Shown here one piece after another: positions 23,956-34,621 of a stretch of DNA of 64,000 nucleotides; position 1 is the first letter of the stretch, and every line of letters begins with the position of its first letter. A program made the translations under genes and the position numbers. This DNA comes from Artocarpus heterophyllus. Its lineage: Eukaryota > Streptophyta > Magnoliopsida > Rosales > Moraceae. The stretch covers positions 19,877,679 to 19,941,678 of the forward strand of contig CM046348.1 in NCBI GenBank assembly GCA_025403435.1, read 5' to 3'. Below the pieces are notes generated by a model, which did no database searches, was not told the origin of the DNA, and saw only the letters and a list, made by a program, of their open reading frames with translations.

Positions 23956-25229
23956 CACAATGAATAAGCATAAATACACAATCCCTTGATAGCAATACCC
24001 AAAGCTGTAAAAATGACTATATAATCTCTTGATGACAAGACTCAAAACTTCACCCATGAATGAATGATACTAAAATATATTTCCTTGATAAGTTCTTCAA
24101 AACTCTACCCACCTCCCATCATACCAACTATTTTCAAATAATTTCATGGACAAACTAGTCATGCTTATGAGTGAGGGACCAAGTATGATAAAATTAATCA
24201 AAGGCTAGGCTAATTATGTGGGTAACAAAGAAAATGGACAATAAGGCTCAACGGGGTAACTAGTGATTAAATGATGTCAATGGTAGGCTCGAAAGGCTCA
24301 AACGGTCCAAAAATGGCCTAAATCATGTCCTTAATGTTGTGTAGCCTAGTATTTCGCCTCGAGTGGTTATCAAATAGGTTCTAGCGTTCATTTAAGATCA
24401 AAAATATCACTTAATCAACATAAAATTCCTCTAAGTGTAGAATACTTAGGTGATCAAGGCGTGAGTGCTCAAAGTGCTTAAAGAATCACAACATGATAAA
24501 CAAATCACAAGAAAAACAATGATAGACCAACAATAATTATTATTCCCTAAAAGCCATATTCAATTTTAACCATTGTCTTATCATTGGCCTCTTATGATCA
24601 AGTTAAACAGTGCTCAAACGACACAACTTGACTATCCTAATTACTATCAAATGCAAAGAAAAAAAAAACCTAAACTAAAACCTAATTAAACCATAATGAC
24701 TAATTGACACAAAAAAAAAACATAAAGCAACACACCACCCCCAAACTTGAACAATATATTGTCCTCAATGTAAAAAGAAAATAAAAATGAGAAAGGCAAG
24801 AACACTCCCTAAGCTGAAGGTCGCGGCAGCCTATTCCTCCTCGTCCTCATTCTCTTCATTATCTTCATTGAAAGCAAAGACTGTGAGAAAGTTGTCCAAG
24901 TTCAAGTTTAGATGCATGACCATGTGGTTCATCATTTGTGCCAGGTTGCAGATATAATTTCAGTTTTTGAATTTTTTTTTTTAGCAAGCTGAGCACCCTG
25001 ATGTCCCCTAAAAACCTGGAATCACCACAAACGAGACTTACATCATGATTAAGTAGGAAAAAAGACTAAAACTAAAAGAAATAACTAATAAACTAAATAA
25101 TAGTATGAAAACTGAAATTGAAAAGGATAGAGAGCTTGGGTTGCCTCCTAAGAAGCACTTATTTTATAGTCATCAGCCTGACTCTTAGAGAAGCGCTTAT
25201 CAAAGAGCGGCTTTCGCCCATAGTAAGTG

Positions 25230-26480
25230 TCAAACAACATCACATATGGGGTTTTGGTTATAGATGCCCTCAAGCTTGGCGAGATTTAGAAGTGATTCGC
25301 ACGTTGCACTAACAACACATGTTTTTAAATAATGTGCTTTTGATGGGAACTTCATTATTGACTCGAGCTTGAGCATGGTGAAATGTGATGGTTGTGATGT
25401 CCATGGCCAACATGAATCAGTTGGTGATCTATATATTGGAACCATTGACGAGCTCAAATTAATGGTCTTATGCGCTTCTATATCCTCCAATGACCCTCGT
25501 GGCCTCTCCTCATATAAAAATTCCTCTAATAACCCTTCTATTTGCTCTTCCCTTTCCTTTTGGCTATCTATTAGTATGTTTGTAATTTGGTCTTCATAAA
25601 AGTCATAGTTTTGGATAGACTCCTCTTGATTTAGCAAGTGTAAATCATTGTTGATTAAGCAAGATCCTAACTGAGCAAATGGTTGAGCTAACACAACTTC
25701 AAAGGGTTTTTGTTCTTTATCTTGAGGTTCTATTTCCTCTAGAGGCTCAAATTCTTGAGGTTTCACACAATCGTCATCAAACAAAACCACATCCTTTATC
25801 ATTTTATGGTCACCATAAGGATTTGACGTCGTAATTTCCTCCTCTAGATGACTCTCTAAAATTGTGCTCTTTAACGGATTTGTTCATCAAGATATCGCCT
25901 AGAGTTGGAAATTTCATGACTTCCCTCAATAGTGGCCTTTAGACGATCTAAAGCAACTTCCAAAGGTGTCTTCTCTTCTTGATATTGGCTACAAGATTGT
26001 TCCATCATGTTGGGGTAGATATTCCGTGAAAGATTTTGGTGCCTCTCCCAGTAGGAATTGTGCATTGAAGAATTTAAATGTCAATGATAATTAAAGGCTG
26101 CCATATCGTCCAATAAGTGGTAAGCTTCATCAACAGTTCTTGAAAAGAAAGAATGACCGGCAGAAATTACGCCTTTTTCCACCCAATCTCTAGCTTCAAA
26201 ATGCAATCCTTCAAAAAATATTTGGAGAAGAGGCCACTTTGGTAGGTTGTGATGTGGGTACTGATCAAGCATATCTTTAAATCACTCCCAAGCTGTATAA
26301 AATGGTTCTATATATTGTTGGGCAAAACTTGCAAGAATATTATGATGTAACATCATGAAGTTTCTTGGGAAACAAATGCCTTAAAAGAAAAAAAATTAGA
26401 ACAAATAAAAACAAAATAAAACAAACAAAAAAATTCAAAGTAATTCTAGAGCTAATTAGTATCGATATTAACTAAATTAA
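25230..26480 (-). pseudogene. Gag remnant of element E
   Basis: On the minus strand from near the primer site: PRNFMMLHHNILASFAQQY, FYTAWE followed by a stop, LDQYPHHNLPKWPLLQIFF, and TVDEAYHLLDDMAAFNYH. This order matches the Gag core of Athila/Tat gypsy elements, where the segments read E-x-W-x-F, CPHHGLPKW and EAYELLEEMA. A 64-aa piece (26065-25871) and a 190-aa open frame (25802-25230, ATG at 25802, acidic, with RQ/EE-rich segments) follow and may be the Gag C-terminal or linker region. Stops at about 26284 and 26081 break the frame. No protease, polymerase or integrase follows. Confidence 0.7.
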
Positions 26481-26488
26481 ACAACAAT

Positions 26489-26508
26489 CCCCGACAATGG
26501 CGCCAAAA
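26489..26508 (-). other. Primer-binding site of element E
   Basis: TTTTGGCGCCATTGTCGGGG on the minus strand, just inside the 5' LTR. This is the common Athila/Tat-type primer site. Confidence 0.8.
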
Positions 26509-26511
26509 ACT

Positions 26512-27756
26512 TGTTGTGGATTTTCTAACGCAAGTGCACGTATCGTTAACAAGTAATAAAGAGTAAGTAAAGTATCGTTCCCATGAAGATTGCGTTAATC
26601 TAGTTAAGTACCAAAATTGGTTAACCCTACAATTATTTGAACAATCAAACATAAAATAAAAAAATAACAAAACAAAAAAATATAAATGAAAATCTAAATA
26701 ATAAAATACTAGGGCGTCCGATTTCACTTAAATTAATCATATTCAAATTATCTAATTTAATCAATTGATGTTTACTCCTATGCCGATAACAAATTTCTCT
26801 TAGATAGTCATTAATCTTTCTCAAGCATTAAAATTTATCCTAGTTAGCAAATTTACTATACCTCTGTGGAAACTCTAAACTTACCAAGATTCATTAAGAA
26901 TAAGAAATTCATAGTGTTACACAAGTCTCATAGATATCTCTATCCTATGATGATCTCATGGCATTCACTCATGGTCTAATTTAATTATCGCTTCTCAACC
27001 TCAAAATAAATCACAAATCATGCAAAAGGTGCACAGACTTTTACAAGCATTATGATTAGATCAAATACTCAGCATAGATAATGAATAAACATCGAATTGA
27101 ATTAAATTAAATGAAAATAAACATTCATAATCAAACTACATCGTAGCCTCAGAAAAAGAGAAATTAGTTCCTAATGAAACCAAAAACAATCATAAATAAT
27201 GTCTTAAACATGATGAGTAAAGGAAAAGAACTGCGTTTGGATGCGAAGGTGATTTTCGTCTCCAGATTACACCGTTCTTCTTCTCTAAAGCAGTGAGTTC
27301 TCCCCTCTTGTCTGTAGTTTTTCCCTTTAGAATTCGTCCTCCAACCCTTCTATAATGTTCTATTTATAGGCTAGGGGTTTGAAAGGGTAATTTTGGAACG
27401 AAATTACATTGCAATTTGAATTGGGATCGCAATGGTGCTACTGTTGGTCGGCCTGATAGCGCCTAGGCGCCCAAATTATGGCGCCTAGGCGCTATGCTCT
27501 TAGGTCTTTTTGCCTGAAAATTTATCTTCAAGAGTGCCTAGGCGCCCAGAAGCTGGCGTCTAGGCTCCATTTTGTTCCCAAGTCCACTTGTGCTTATTTT
27601 CGATCCGTTTTGTCCCTCACTTTGCTATCATGGATCATCTTTCCTCAAAACCTACAAAAGAACATAGAACACTATCAAATTCTTATAAATTGCTCAAAAC
27701 TAACAAAAATATTAAGTGAGAATCATCTAATTAATTGGCCTAAAACTAACTTATCA
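26512..27756 (-). repeat. 5' LTR of element E
   Basis: 1245 bp, similar to 21872-23272 throughout except for the lost palindrome segment near 27430-27460. It ends at CTTATCA, where D's LTR resumes with CGCTCAAG. Confidence 0.85.
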
Positions 27757-28076
27757 CCAACGCTCAAGTCAATGTTCTAAGCAGGAAGAGCTAAGGGAGA
27801 GGTAGAGTAGGCAAGGGAAGAATGCTCGTACCTTTGTGGTGGAGTTGATGCTCCTATTTATAGAGTTTAGCTTAGATCCAAATGTGGACTAGTTTGGCCT
27901 GTAACTCAGGAGTCCAGCGACATGTGTCATAATCTTTGGAGAAGGAGGATTGCCTAACGGAGGGCTGAGATGGTGCCACGTGGTGGTCTTTGGGTATAAT
28001 CCACTACTATGTGATTTGGTCAAGATCCAACCATCTTGCTAGGTGGGGTTGTCCTTCATGGTTGCTTTGGCCAAGT

Positions 28077-28345
28077 CAAACGAATCTTGCTCGCACGGAT
28101 CCTGGTCCTGGTCGGATGAATCCTGGTTGAATAGATCCTGTCGGACAAATCCAGGTCCTGGTTAGACGGATCCTGTCCTGGTCGGATGGATCCTGCTTGG
28201 ACAGATCCTGGTCGAATAGATCCAGGTCTTGGTCGGATAGATCTTGGTCCTAGTCGGACAGGTCCTAGGAGGACAGATTCTGCTTGGACAGATCTAGGTC
28301 CTGGTCAGATGGGTCTTGGTTGGACGGGTCCTTTTCGGCCCAATT
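28077..28345. repeat. Minisatellite in the 3' LTR of D
   Basis: Degenerate tandem repeats of about 15 bases, core GGACGGATCCTGGTC, with many GATCC words. The same array, longer, lies in the other LTR (29440-29815). Confidence 0.8.
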
Positions 28346-28531
28346 GATGACCTTCTCGGATTGGTCTTCTTAGCCAACCTAATCAGGTGCTTGGTTTAAA
28401 GAGGGTATGAACTTCAGACGGTTTTCTCATCGTGAATATTTCCCCCAACAATAGCCTCCCAAGACTTTAGTGATAGAGGTCATCAGCACCGAAGTCTTGA
28501 TGTGGTTGGGAAATATTTTTTGTGAGCGTAT

Positions 28532-28918
28532 CCTTCTTGGACTCTTTGTTTGGGACCTGATTGGCCGTAGCGTGGACCCTGTCTTCTCTAATCGACCGTA
28601 ACTTTCTTGGACCTAGTCAGACTGTTCATCTTGGACTTGAGGTCTCTTTGTCTATCGTAGCCTTCTTGAACTCTTTGTCTAGGATCTAGTCGACCGTAGC
28701 CTGGACCTGGTCTTCTCTGGTCGATCGTAACCTTCTTGGACCTAGTCTAACTCTTTGTCATGGACCTGAGGTCTCTTTGTCAGTAGTGGCCTTCTTGGAC
28801 TCTTCGTTTGAGACCTGGTCGGTCGTAGCTTGGACTTGGTCTTTTCTGGTCGGCCGTAACCTTTTTGGACCTGGTCGGACTCTTCATCCTAGACCTGAGG
28901 TCTCTTTGTCGATCATTC
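28532..28918. repeat. Three tandem 129-bp repeats in the interior of D
   Basis: Units begin CCTTCTTGGACTCTTTG at 28532, 28661 and 28790, each containing GACCGTAGC-, GGACCTGGTCTTCTC- and GAGGTCTCTTTGTC-like phrases. They make up most of the element's interior. No open frame is conserved across units. Confidence 0.8.
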
Positions 28919-28961
28919 TAGGAATGGTTAGGGGGAGATGAGGCTGCTGGAAAGGCACGGG

Positions 28962-28981
28962 GCTCTTCCTCTAGCACTAAA
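28962..28981 (-). other. Primer-binding site of element D
   Basis: Minus strand TTTAGTGCTAGAGGAAGAGC directly follows the 5' LTR. The Tat element at 33924 has TTTTGGCGCTAGAAGGAGGG in the same place, which links the two families. Confidence 0.6.
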
Positions 28982-29937
28982 TGTTGATGCCTGAAATCGG
29001 AACAACATCGCATGTGGGGGTACATGGTGGTGGGATTCCCTGCTTTGCCTCTTGTTCTGCCCAACTCTGCTTGGTCTGGTCTGATCTACAAGAGGAGAGA
29101 AGGCCTCGAAGTAAGGGGACACTGGTTTGGTGCCTGCCAAGGGCACTCCGGCGCTCAAGTTAGTGTTATGACCTGGAAGAGCTAAGGGAGAGACAAAGTG
29201 GTGGAGTTGATGCTCCTATTTATAGATTTTTGCTTGGATCTGGGTGTGGATTGGCTTGGCTCGTGATCCGAGTGTCCAACGATAGGTGTCACAATCTTTG
29301 GAGAAGGAGGATTGCCTAACAGAAGGCTGAGATGGTATCACGTGGTGGTCTTTGGGTATGATTCACTATTGTGTGATCTGGTCGAGATCCAACCATCTTG
29401 CCAGTTGGGGTTGTCCTTCATGGTTGCTTCGGCCAAGTTGGACAGATCTTGTTTGGACGGATCCTAGTCGGATAGATCCTGGTCCTGGTTGGATGGATTC
29501 TGCTCGGACAGATCCTGCTTGGATAGACTTGGTCGAATAGATCCTGGTCGAAAAAATCTAGGTCCTAGTCGGACGAGTCCTGGTCGGACGAGTCCTGGTC
29601 GGATAGATCCTAGTTTTAGTCAGATGGGTTTTGGTCGGATAGATCCTACTCGAACAGCCCTGGTCAGACAGGTCTAGGTCTTGGTCGGACGAATCTTGGT
29701 CTTGGTCGGATGGGTTCTGGTTGGACGGATCCCAGTCGGACAGATCCTAGTCCTGGTCAACAGGTCCTGGGCAGATAGATCCTGGTCGGACAAATCTAGG
29801 TCATGGTCGGACGGGTCCTTTTTGGCCTAATTAATGGCCTTCTCAGATTGGTCTTCTTAGCCAACCTGATCGGGTGCTTGGTTTAAAGAGGGTATGAACT
29901 TTAGACGGTTTTCTCATTGTGAAGATTTCCCCCAACA
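28982..29937 (-). repeat. 5' LTR of element D
   Basis: 956 bp, TGTTGATGCC...CCCCCAACA on the plus strand, followed by the target duplication TAGTT. It contains a GATCC-rich minisatellite at 29440-29815. Confidence 0.85.
29440..29815. repeat. Minisatellite in the 5' LTR of D
   Basis: About 25 degenerate copies of a 15-base unit (GGACGGATCCTGGTC type). Open frames in it are repeat artefacts rich in DRxxP and GRIDP. Confidence 0.8.
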
Positions 29938-29942
29938 TAGTT

Positions 29943-30180
29943 CAAGTGTTAAATGTAGCTTATGACTTAGCATTTAGCACTGATAGTCGAGTTCTTGTTC
30001 CTTCTAGAGTTTGTTGAGTCCACTAATGATAGAGGCATTGATTTACACTCAAAATTGGTTGAGATCTTCTAGCTTTCCAGTCGAGTTCTTGATTCCTTTC
30101 GGAGTTCATTGAGTCCACTAATGGTAGAAGCATTGATTTACACTCAAAATTAGTTGAGATCTTCTAGCCTTCCACTAGAA
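29943..30180 (+). pseudogene. hAT transposase relic, C-terminal part with a 94-bp tandem duplication
   Basis: Once C and D are skipped, hAT coding from 18437 continues here: the TEMTRDIL segment before C is followed by NVAYDLAFSTDSRVLVPSR, the hATC dimerisation motif (family S-AFSTGGRVLDPFR). The end is then duplicated: 29985-30078 and 30079-30172 are near-identical 94-bp copies starting AGTCGAGTTCTTG. The second copy reads SIDLHSKLVEIF, like the family's C-terminal ALICTQNWL segment. Stops in both copies show decay. Confidence 0.75.
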
Positions 30181-30850
30181 CTAAAACCACAATTAGAAGG
30201 CTTAGAAGCTTATTCAAAAATTGTGTCAGGTAGACAACTTTACTTTCTCACTTGATTATTTATTGCATTATCAATGTGTAAAAAAAAAGAAAAAGAACTC
30301 ATATGGTTTTTATCTTTGCTCTTTGTAGATAAGTCATCAACTTCTGTATAGATTGTGAGGGTCGTTGAGGAAATTAGCATGAGAGATTTATGGACAAAAA
30401 CAAAAAACTTTAGGTCAAGTTTAAAACTTAATTATATTGTCTTATGTTATGTTGTTCTTTGGACTTTTTAATTGGTCATCGGTGAACTTTAATTTATATT
30501 ATTATAACATTTTAATTTGATTTTTGATTTGTATTAAAACTTTAAACGAAAGACTTTTAGATATTTTACTTTGATTTGGGTAAGGTAAATTTTTTTTTAA
30601 TCTTACACACAAATCACTTTAACTGTATATGAGTCGCTTGGTTTAGTTTTTGTAAAATTCCACTCAAAAATAAAATTAATTTTTGATTTGATCGGGAGTT
30701 TGAAGGAAAATACCGCCGATACAACCTTGAACACCCCTGCTTGAAAAATTCACAGCCGTTTTTCTCTAAAAATAAATAATAAATAAATAACAACCGATTC
30801 ATTTCTGGGGCTACCATCGCCACCCTCGCTGCTCAGTTTCCCGACTTCGG
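30181..30850 (+). other. Upstream region of the DUF604 gene
   Basis: AT-rich DNA between the hAT relic and the gene. It should hold the promoter and 5' leader, with ATAA repeats at 30767-30792. I see no clear TATA box at a good distance and no gene. Confidence 0.4.
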
Positions 30851-30856
30851 ATGTAA
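30851..30856 (+). promoter_or_regulatory. Start-stop upstream element (ATGTAA) next to the start codon
   Basis: ATG TAA lies one base before the ATG used for the DUF604 protein (ATGTAATATG at 30851-30860). If it is in the mRNA leader, it is a minimal upstream ORF, a type known to stall ribosomes and lower translation in plants. Whether the transcript includes it is not visible here. Confidence 0.45.
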
Positions 30857-30857
30857 T

Positions 30858-33077
30858 ATGCATAAGCTCCACCGCAACAACACCATCAACAACCGACACG
30901 GAGTGATGCCCATCCAACCCTTCCTCACTCCCTCCCGCCTTAAGACCTTCCTCCTCCTCCTCCTCTCCCTCCTCTTCATCCTCTTCCTCCTTCTCCGCCA
31001 AGCCCCTCCCCGCCTCCCTCTCCCCCCCGCCATCTCCTCCACCACCCCAACCCACCGCCGCCACCTCCTCTTCTCCGTCGCCTCCTCCGCGCTCTCCTGG
31101 CCCCGCCGCAAGCCCTACGTCCGCCTCTGGTACCACAACAAGTCAACGCGCGCCTTCGTCTTCCTCGACCGTTCCGAACAATCCTATCCCGATCCCTCCC
31201 TCCCCCCGGCGATCGTCTCCGAGGACGCCTCCAGGTTCACCTACACCTTCCGCGGCGGCCTCCGATCGGCGATCCGCGTCGCGCGCGTTGTCAAGGAGGC
31301 CGTCGATCGCGGCGAGCCCGGCGTGAGGTGGTTTGTGTTCGGCGACGACGACACCGTGTTCTTCGTCGACAACCTGGTGAGGACGCTGTCTAAGTACGAC
31401 CACGAGCGGTGGTTCTATGTCGGGAGCAACTCCGAGAGTTACGATCAGAATGCCAAGAACTCATTCGAAATGGCCTTTGGCGGCGGAGGATTCGCCATTA
31501 GCAGCTCCCTGGCTAGGGCTTTGGCCAAGGTCTTCGACTCCTGCTTGGTGAGGTACGCGCATTTGTACGGCAGCGACGCTAGGGTCTTCTCCTGCGTGGC
31601 GGAGCTCGGCGTTGGGTTGACGCATGAACCGGGGTTTCATCAGGTTCAAATGTCGTTTCTTTTGAGCTTTAAATTGTGTTTTGCGTATATACATGTATTC
31701 AATATGGTACGACTTTTTGGTTGTATTAAAAGTTTGTTCTTTAGTATCTGTTGGTGCGTTGGTTTTGGTGGAAGTTTGGTAAGGTGTAAGGTTCTGCATT
31801 ACATGATATATCATAAGAGAAAATATTTAAAATCTATCTCTTACATTTGGGAAGTTTAAGGTACTTTCTGGAGTTTCGATGAACTGCCAGATTTAAAATT
31901 TAGAGAAGTTAGGCAGACTGGACTCTTAAACTGTGAAAACCATCAACTGGTAAAATCATAAGTGGATAAATTTAAGTATAACATGTTTTATTTGCTCTTA
32001 TGATGCTATTGTTTCGAAGTATAAGCGTCTTGCAGTGACTATTTATATTTCTCTGTGTCAGCATAGCACATTAGGCCGTGCATGTTTGGACTTCTGTTAT
32101 TTGACTTGCAATTTTGTTTTACCTTTTCTCTACTCTGTTCCTAATTTTCCTATGGTAAAGTTATATTGTGGCTTAATGTAACTTCAAAGGTCTAATCTTT
32201 AATCGAGTCTTGTTCCAAGTACTTGATCTTAGTGCAAGATTTCTTTCTCAAACCGAACAAGTGTTTAGACGTTGGCAGCTGAGTCGTGCATGCAATTTAT
32301 GATTTTGCTGTATTTGATCAGGTTGATGTGCGTGGGAATTTGTTCGGATTGTTGTCTGCACATCCACTGTCACCTTTGTTGTCGCTTCATCATTTGGATG
32401 CTGTGGATCCAATTTTCCCTAATACAAACAGGACTCAAGCTTTGGAACGTCTTTTTGAAGCTGTGAATATTGATCCTGCCAGGATTTTGCAGCAAATGGT
32501 CTGTTATGATAGTTTGCGTTCATTGACTGTTTCTGTATCTTGGGGTTATGCTATTCAGGTGTTTGAAGGCAATGAACTTCTTCCAGATCTCCTTTCTATT
32601 CAGAAAACCTTTACACCATGGAGAAGGGGTTCTCACGTTGACGCCAATCATTATATGTTTAACACGAGAGACTTTCCTAAAGACGCATGTAAGAGACCTA
32701 CTGTATTTTTTCTGGAAAGCGTCGTATCTGATCAGAATGGTATTCAGAGCAATTATGCCAGATACAATATAGGGAATTGCCCCAAAACTAATGCATCAAA
32801 AAATCTGGAATACATTCGAGTGTTTTCAAAGAAGCTAGAGCTTGATATTGAAGAGGTAATTCAAATTGATACAGTTTAAATTTGTGGCAAGTTCTATGTT
32901 TTCCATTCATAGTTTGGTCATGTCAAGTAGATTTTGTCATGTAAATGTTTGCTTGTTCATTTTCAGATGAAGGCTATACGTCGCCAGTGTTGTGACATTT
33001 TGCCCTTCTTTAATGAATCGATGGTTATTAACCTTCGACCATGTCGGGTTAATGAATTGATTTCTATGCACTCCTAG
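30858..33077 (+). CDS. DUF604 (Fringe-like, GT31-type) glycosyltransferase, three exons
   Basis: Exons 30858-31643, 32322-32855 and 32967-33077 join through GT/AG introns (678 and 111 bp), both in phase 0, to give 476 aa. Residues 30-47 are a Leu/Phe-rich membrane anchor after a short basic N terminus, so a type II Golgi protein is expected. The catalytic core follows: LWYHNKSTRAFVFLD, RWFVFGDDDTVFF with the metal-binding DDD, then EMAFGGGGFAIS, and a YGSDARVFSCVAELGVGLTH block. Exon 2 holds LLSLHHLDAVDPIFP and TVSVSWGYAIQVFEG; exon 3 has the paired Cys RRQCCD near the end. All of these are hallmarks of plant DUF604 proteins, annotated as putative beta-1,3-galactosyl- or glucuronyltransferases; the acceptor is unknown. 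The start is the first long-frame ATG. Exon 1 is GC-rich, exon 2 is not. Two decayed relatives lie downstream. Confidence 0.9.
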
Positions 33078-33918
33078 CTCTCTTTTGGAATTTTTTTGTG
33101 GAAAATTTACGTAAATGAAGTGCAAACGTCAGTATTCGTCTTCTTGTGAAGTTCGTAAGGTAAATTGTGAGGTGATTTCTTTCCCTTGTGACTGTGCTTG
33201 AAACTTCTTAGCAAAGAATAATTTGAGAGTGCCAGTTGGATGACTGTTTTTGCCCTCGTATTTTGCATTAGAAGGCCTGCAATTAAAGTAGATTTCTGTG
33301 CACCTGACAGGAGTTTTTATTTAGTATTTTTTTAATTTTTTATACATATTTTTTTCCACCTCAAAATGGAATTATTTTCGTTGAACTTGCTGCAGTGGTT
33401 GGTTATTGCCTGCGTTCTTATAGAACCATCGTATCACAAAATTACTTCATCACAAGCATAAGTAGAAATTTTATAAGGAATTTGTATTCAGTTACTGTAA
33501 ACTTTGAATGGCTGCTGTTTGTGTCTCAATTACTTTTTGTCTTGTAGATTGAATTTCTTCTTTGAAAATATACTTTCCTTGTATGTTATTATCCTATCAC
33601 CAGATATAGGTCGTGCATTGGCAATCTGCGTCTAACATTCTTCATCATGAACAGCCTTATTTACATTTTTCGGTTAATCCGTACCAGTTTGTGTTGCTCT
33701 TCACTTGATCATATTTGAAAATGCGATTTTCAACGATACTAATAGTGGTAAGCAATCAGTGTCACATAATTTGACCGCCTGACGTAAGTATATTGAATGT
33801 GATTCTTATCCAAAGATCCAGTGCTTGAAATTTTTGTTGACATTGATTGTTACCGGTCCCCTTTAATCAACTTGGAAATGCATGAATAGACGTTATCGTT
33901 CTGCTATAATCTTTAATT
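33078..33918. other. 3' flank of the DUF604 gene
   Basis: It should contain the 3' untranslated region and terminator, followed by intergenic DNA up to the Tat insertion. AT-rich; no gene seen. Confidence 0.5.
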
Positions 33919-33923
33919 AGCAC

Positions 33924-34552
33924 TGTTGAGGGTAAGCTCAGCGCCACCACCGAGGATATTAACTTTGGTGGTCGGCAATTAAGCTCGGCAAACCTCAGGG
34001 AGCTTACTGTCAGGCCCCGACGCTTTATACTTCTTCCCGAGGTGCCTCTCAGGCATCCAAGGGCGCGCCCCAAAAGGCTTCCACCTCGGGATGTACGGTA
34101 GCTCGGGTCGGACCACATTACTCATAAAAATAGGCTACTACTCACTCTTGTAGGCCAACACCAGGCAAATGCGCTGCCGTCCGATAGAGTCCAATCCATT
34201 GGGCGATGGGCGCGACACTTGTTACCTACTGCTTGACACACCTTGATGTGACACCCGGGTGATGGGCAAAACCTATTTTGCACCCGATCCAAGTGGTGGC
34301 CTATAAATAGGATGCATTTATGACATTCTAGAGAGAGAGACTTCTTCACACCTAACTAGCTGCCGACCTCTGCCGAGCAATACCTGCCTTGAGCATCGGA
34401 GAGCCCTTGTCTATCGACTAAACCCACTATTCTCCGAACCATCCCTCTTGTAGGTACACACTCCTGGTCAGGGGCAAGCCTAAGAAGAGGTCAGAGCGTG
34501 CGCAGCCGCACGTGGGTGTTGATCCGATGCCGGACAACGGTAAGCATCAACA
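33924..34552 (+). repeat. 5' LTR of the Tat element
   Basis: 629 bp. A TATA box (CTATAAATAG, 34301-34310) is followed by a leader with GAGAGAGAGA at 34331-34340. The primer site TTTTGGCGCTAGAAGGAGGG starts at 34553. Confidence 0.93.
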
Positions 34553-34621
34553 TTTTGGCGCTAGAAGGAGGGCCCCTACGCTTTCATCCCAACTTCAGCT
34601 ACATCACCTCCGACTCCCGAG

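Larger units (their letters stand above)
21872..27756 (-). mobile_element. Element E: Athila/Tat-like element with gag remnant, no pol
   Basis: LTRs at 21872-23272 and 26512-27756 share ends (TGTTGTGG...CTTATCA on the plus strand), with TCAAC before and CCAAC after, a four-of-five target duplication. The primer site TTTTGGCGCCATTGTCGGGG (minus strand, 26489-26508) and polypurine tract AAGTTTGGGGGTAT (23273-23290) fix minus orientation. The 3.2-kb interior holds gag-derived reading frames only. It is inserted in the 3' LTR of D and is therefore the youngest element of this nest. Confidence 0.87.
21701..28450 (-). repeat. 3' LTR of element D, split by element E
   Basis: LTR sequence occupies 21701-21871 and 27757-28450. 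The join matches the uninterrupted copy across its GGGCACTCCGGCGCTCAAG region. On the minus strand the polypurine tract CTTGGGAGGCTAT precedes its start at 28450. Confidence 0.8.
21701..29937 (-). mobile_element. Element D: non-autonomous LTR element, interrupted by element E
   Basis: LTR copies lie at 21701-28450 (split by element E) and 28982-29937. Both run TGTTGATGCC...CCCCCAACA on the plus strand and are flanked by a perfect target duplication TAGTT (21696-21700 and 29938-29942). The internal region (28451-28981) is only about 530 bp and mostly three tandem copies of a 129-bp unit. The primer site, next to 28982, reads on the minus strand and closely resembles that of the Tat element at 33924, so D is probably a non-autonomous relative moved by such elements. 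No coding capacity is seen. Confidence 0.85.

Noticed and set aside
23856..24057. Poly-lysine frames on the minus strand
   Set aside because: They are translations of a polypyrimidine simple repeat.
29352..29677. DRxxP- and GRIDP-repeat frames
   Set aside because: Artefacts of the GATCC minisatellite in the LTR of element D.
30750..31403. Long minus-strand frames opposite exon 1 of the DUF604 gene
   Set aside because: Glu/Gly/Arg-rich shadows of the GC-rich sense exon; the sense strand has a clear family match and splice sites.
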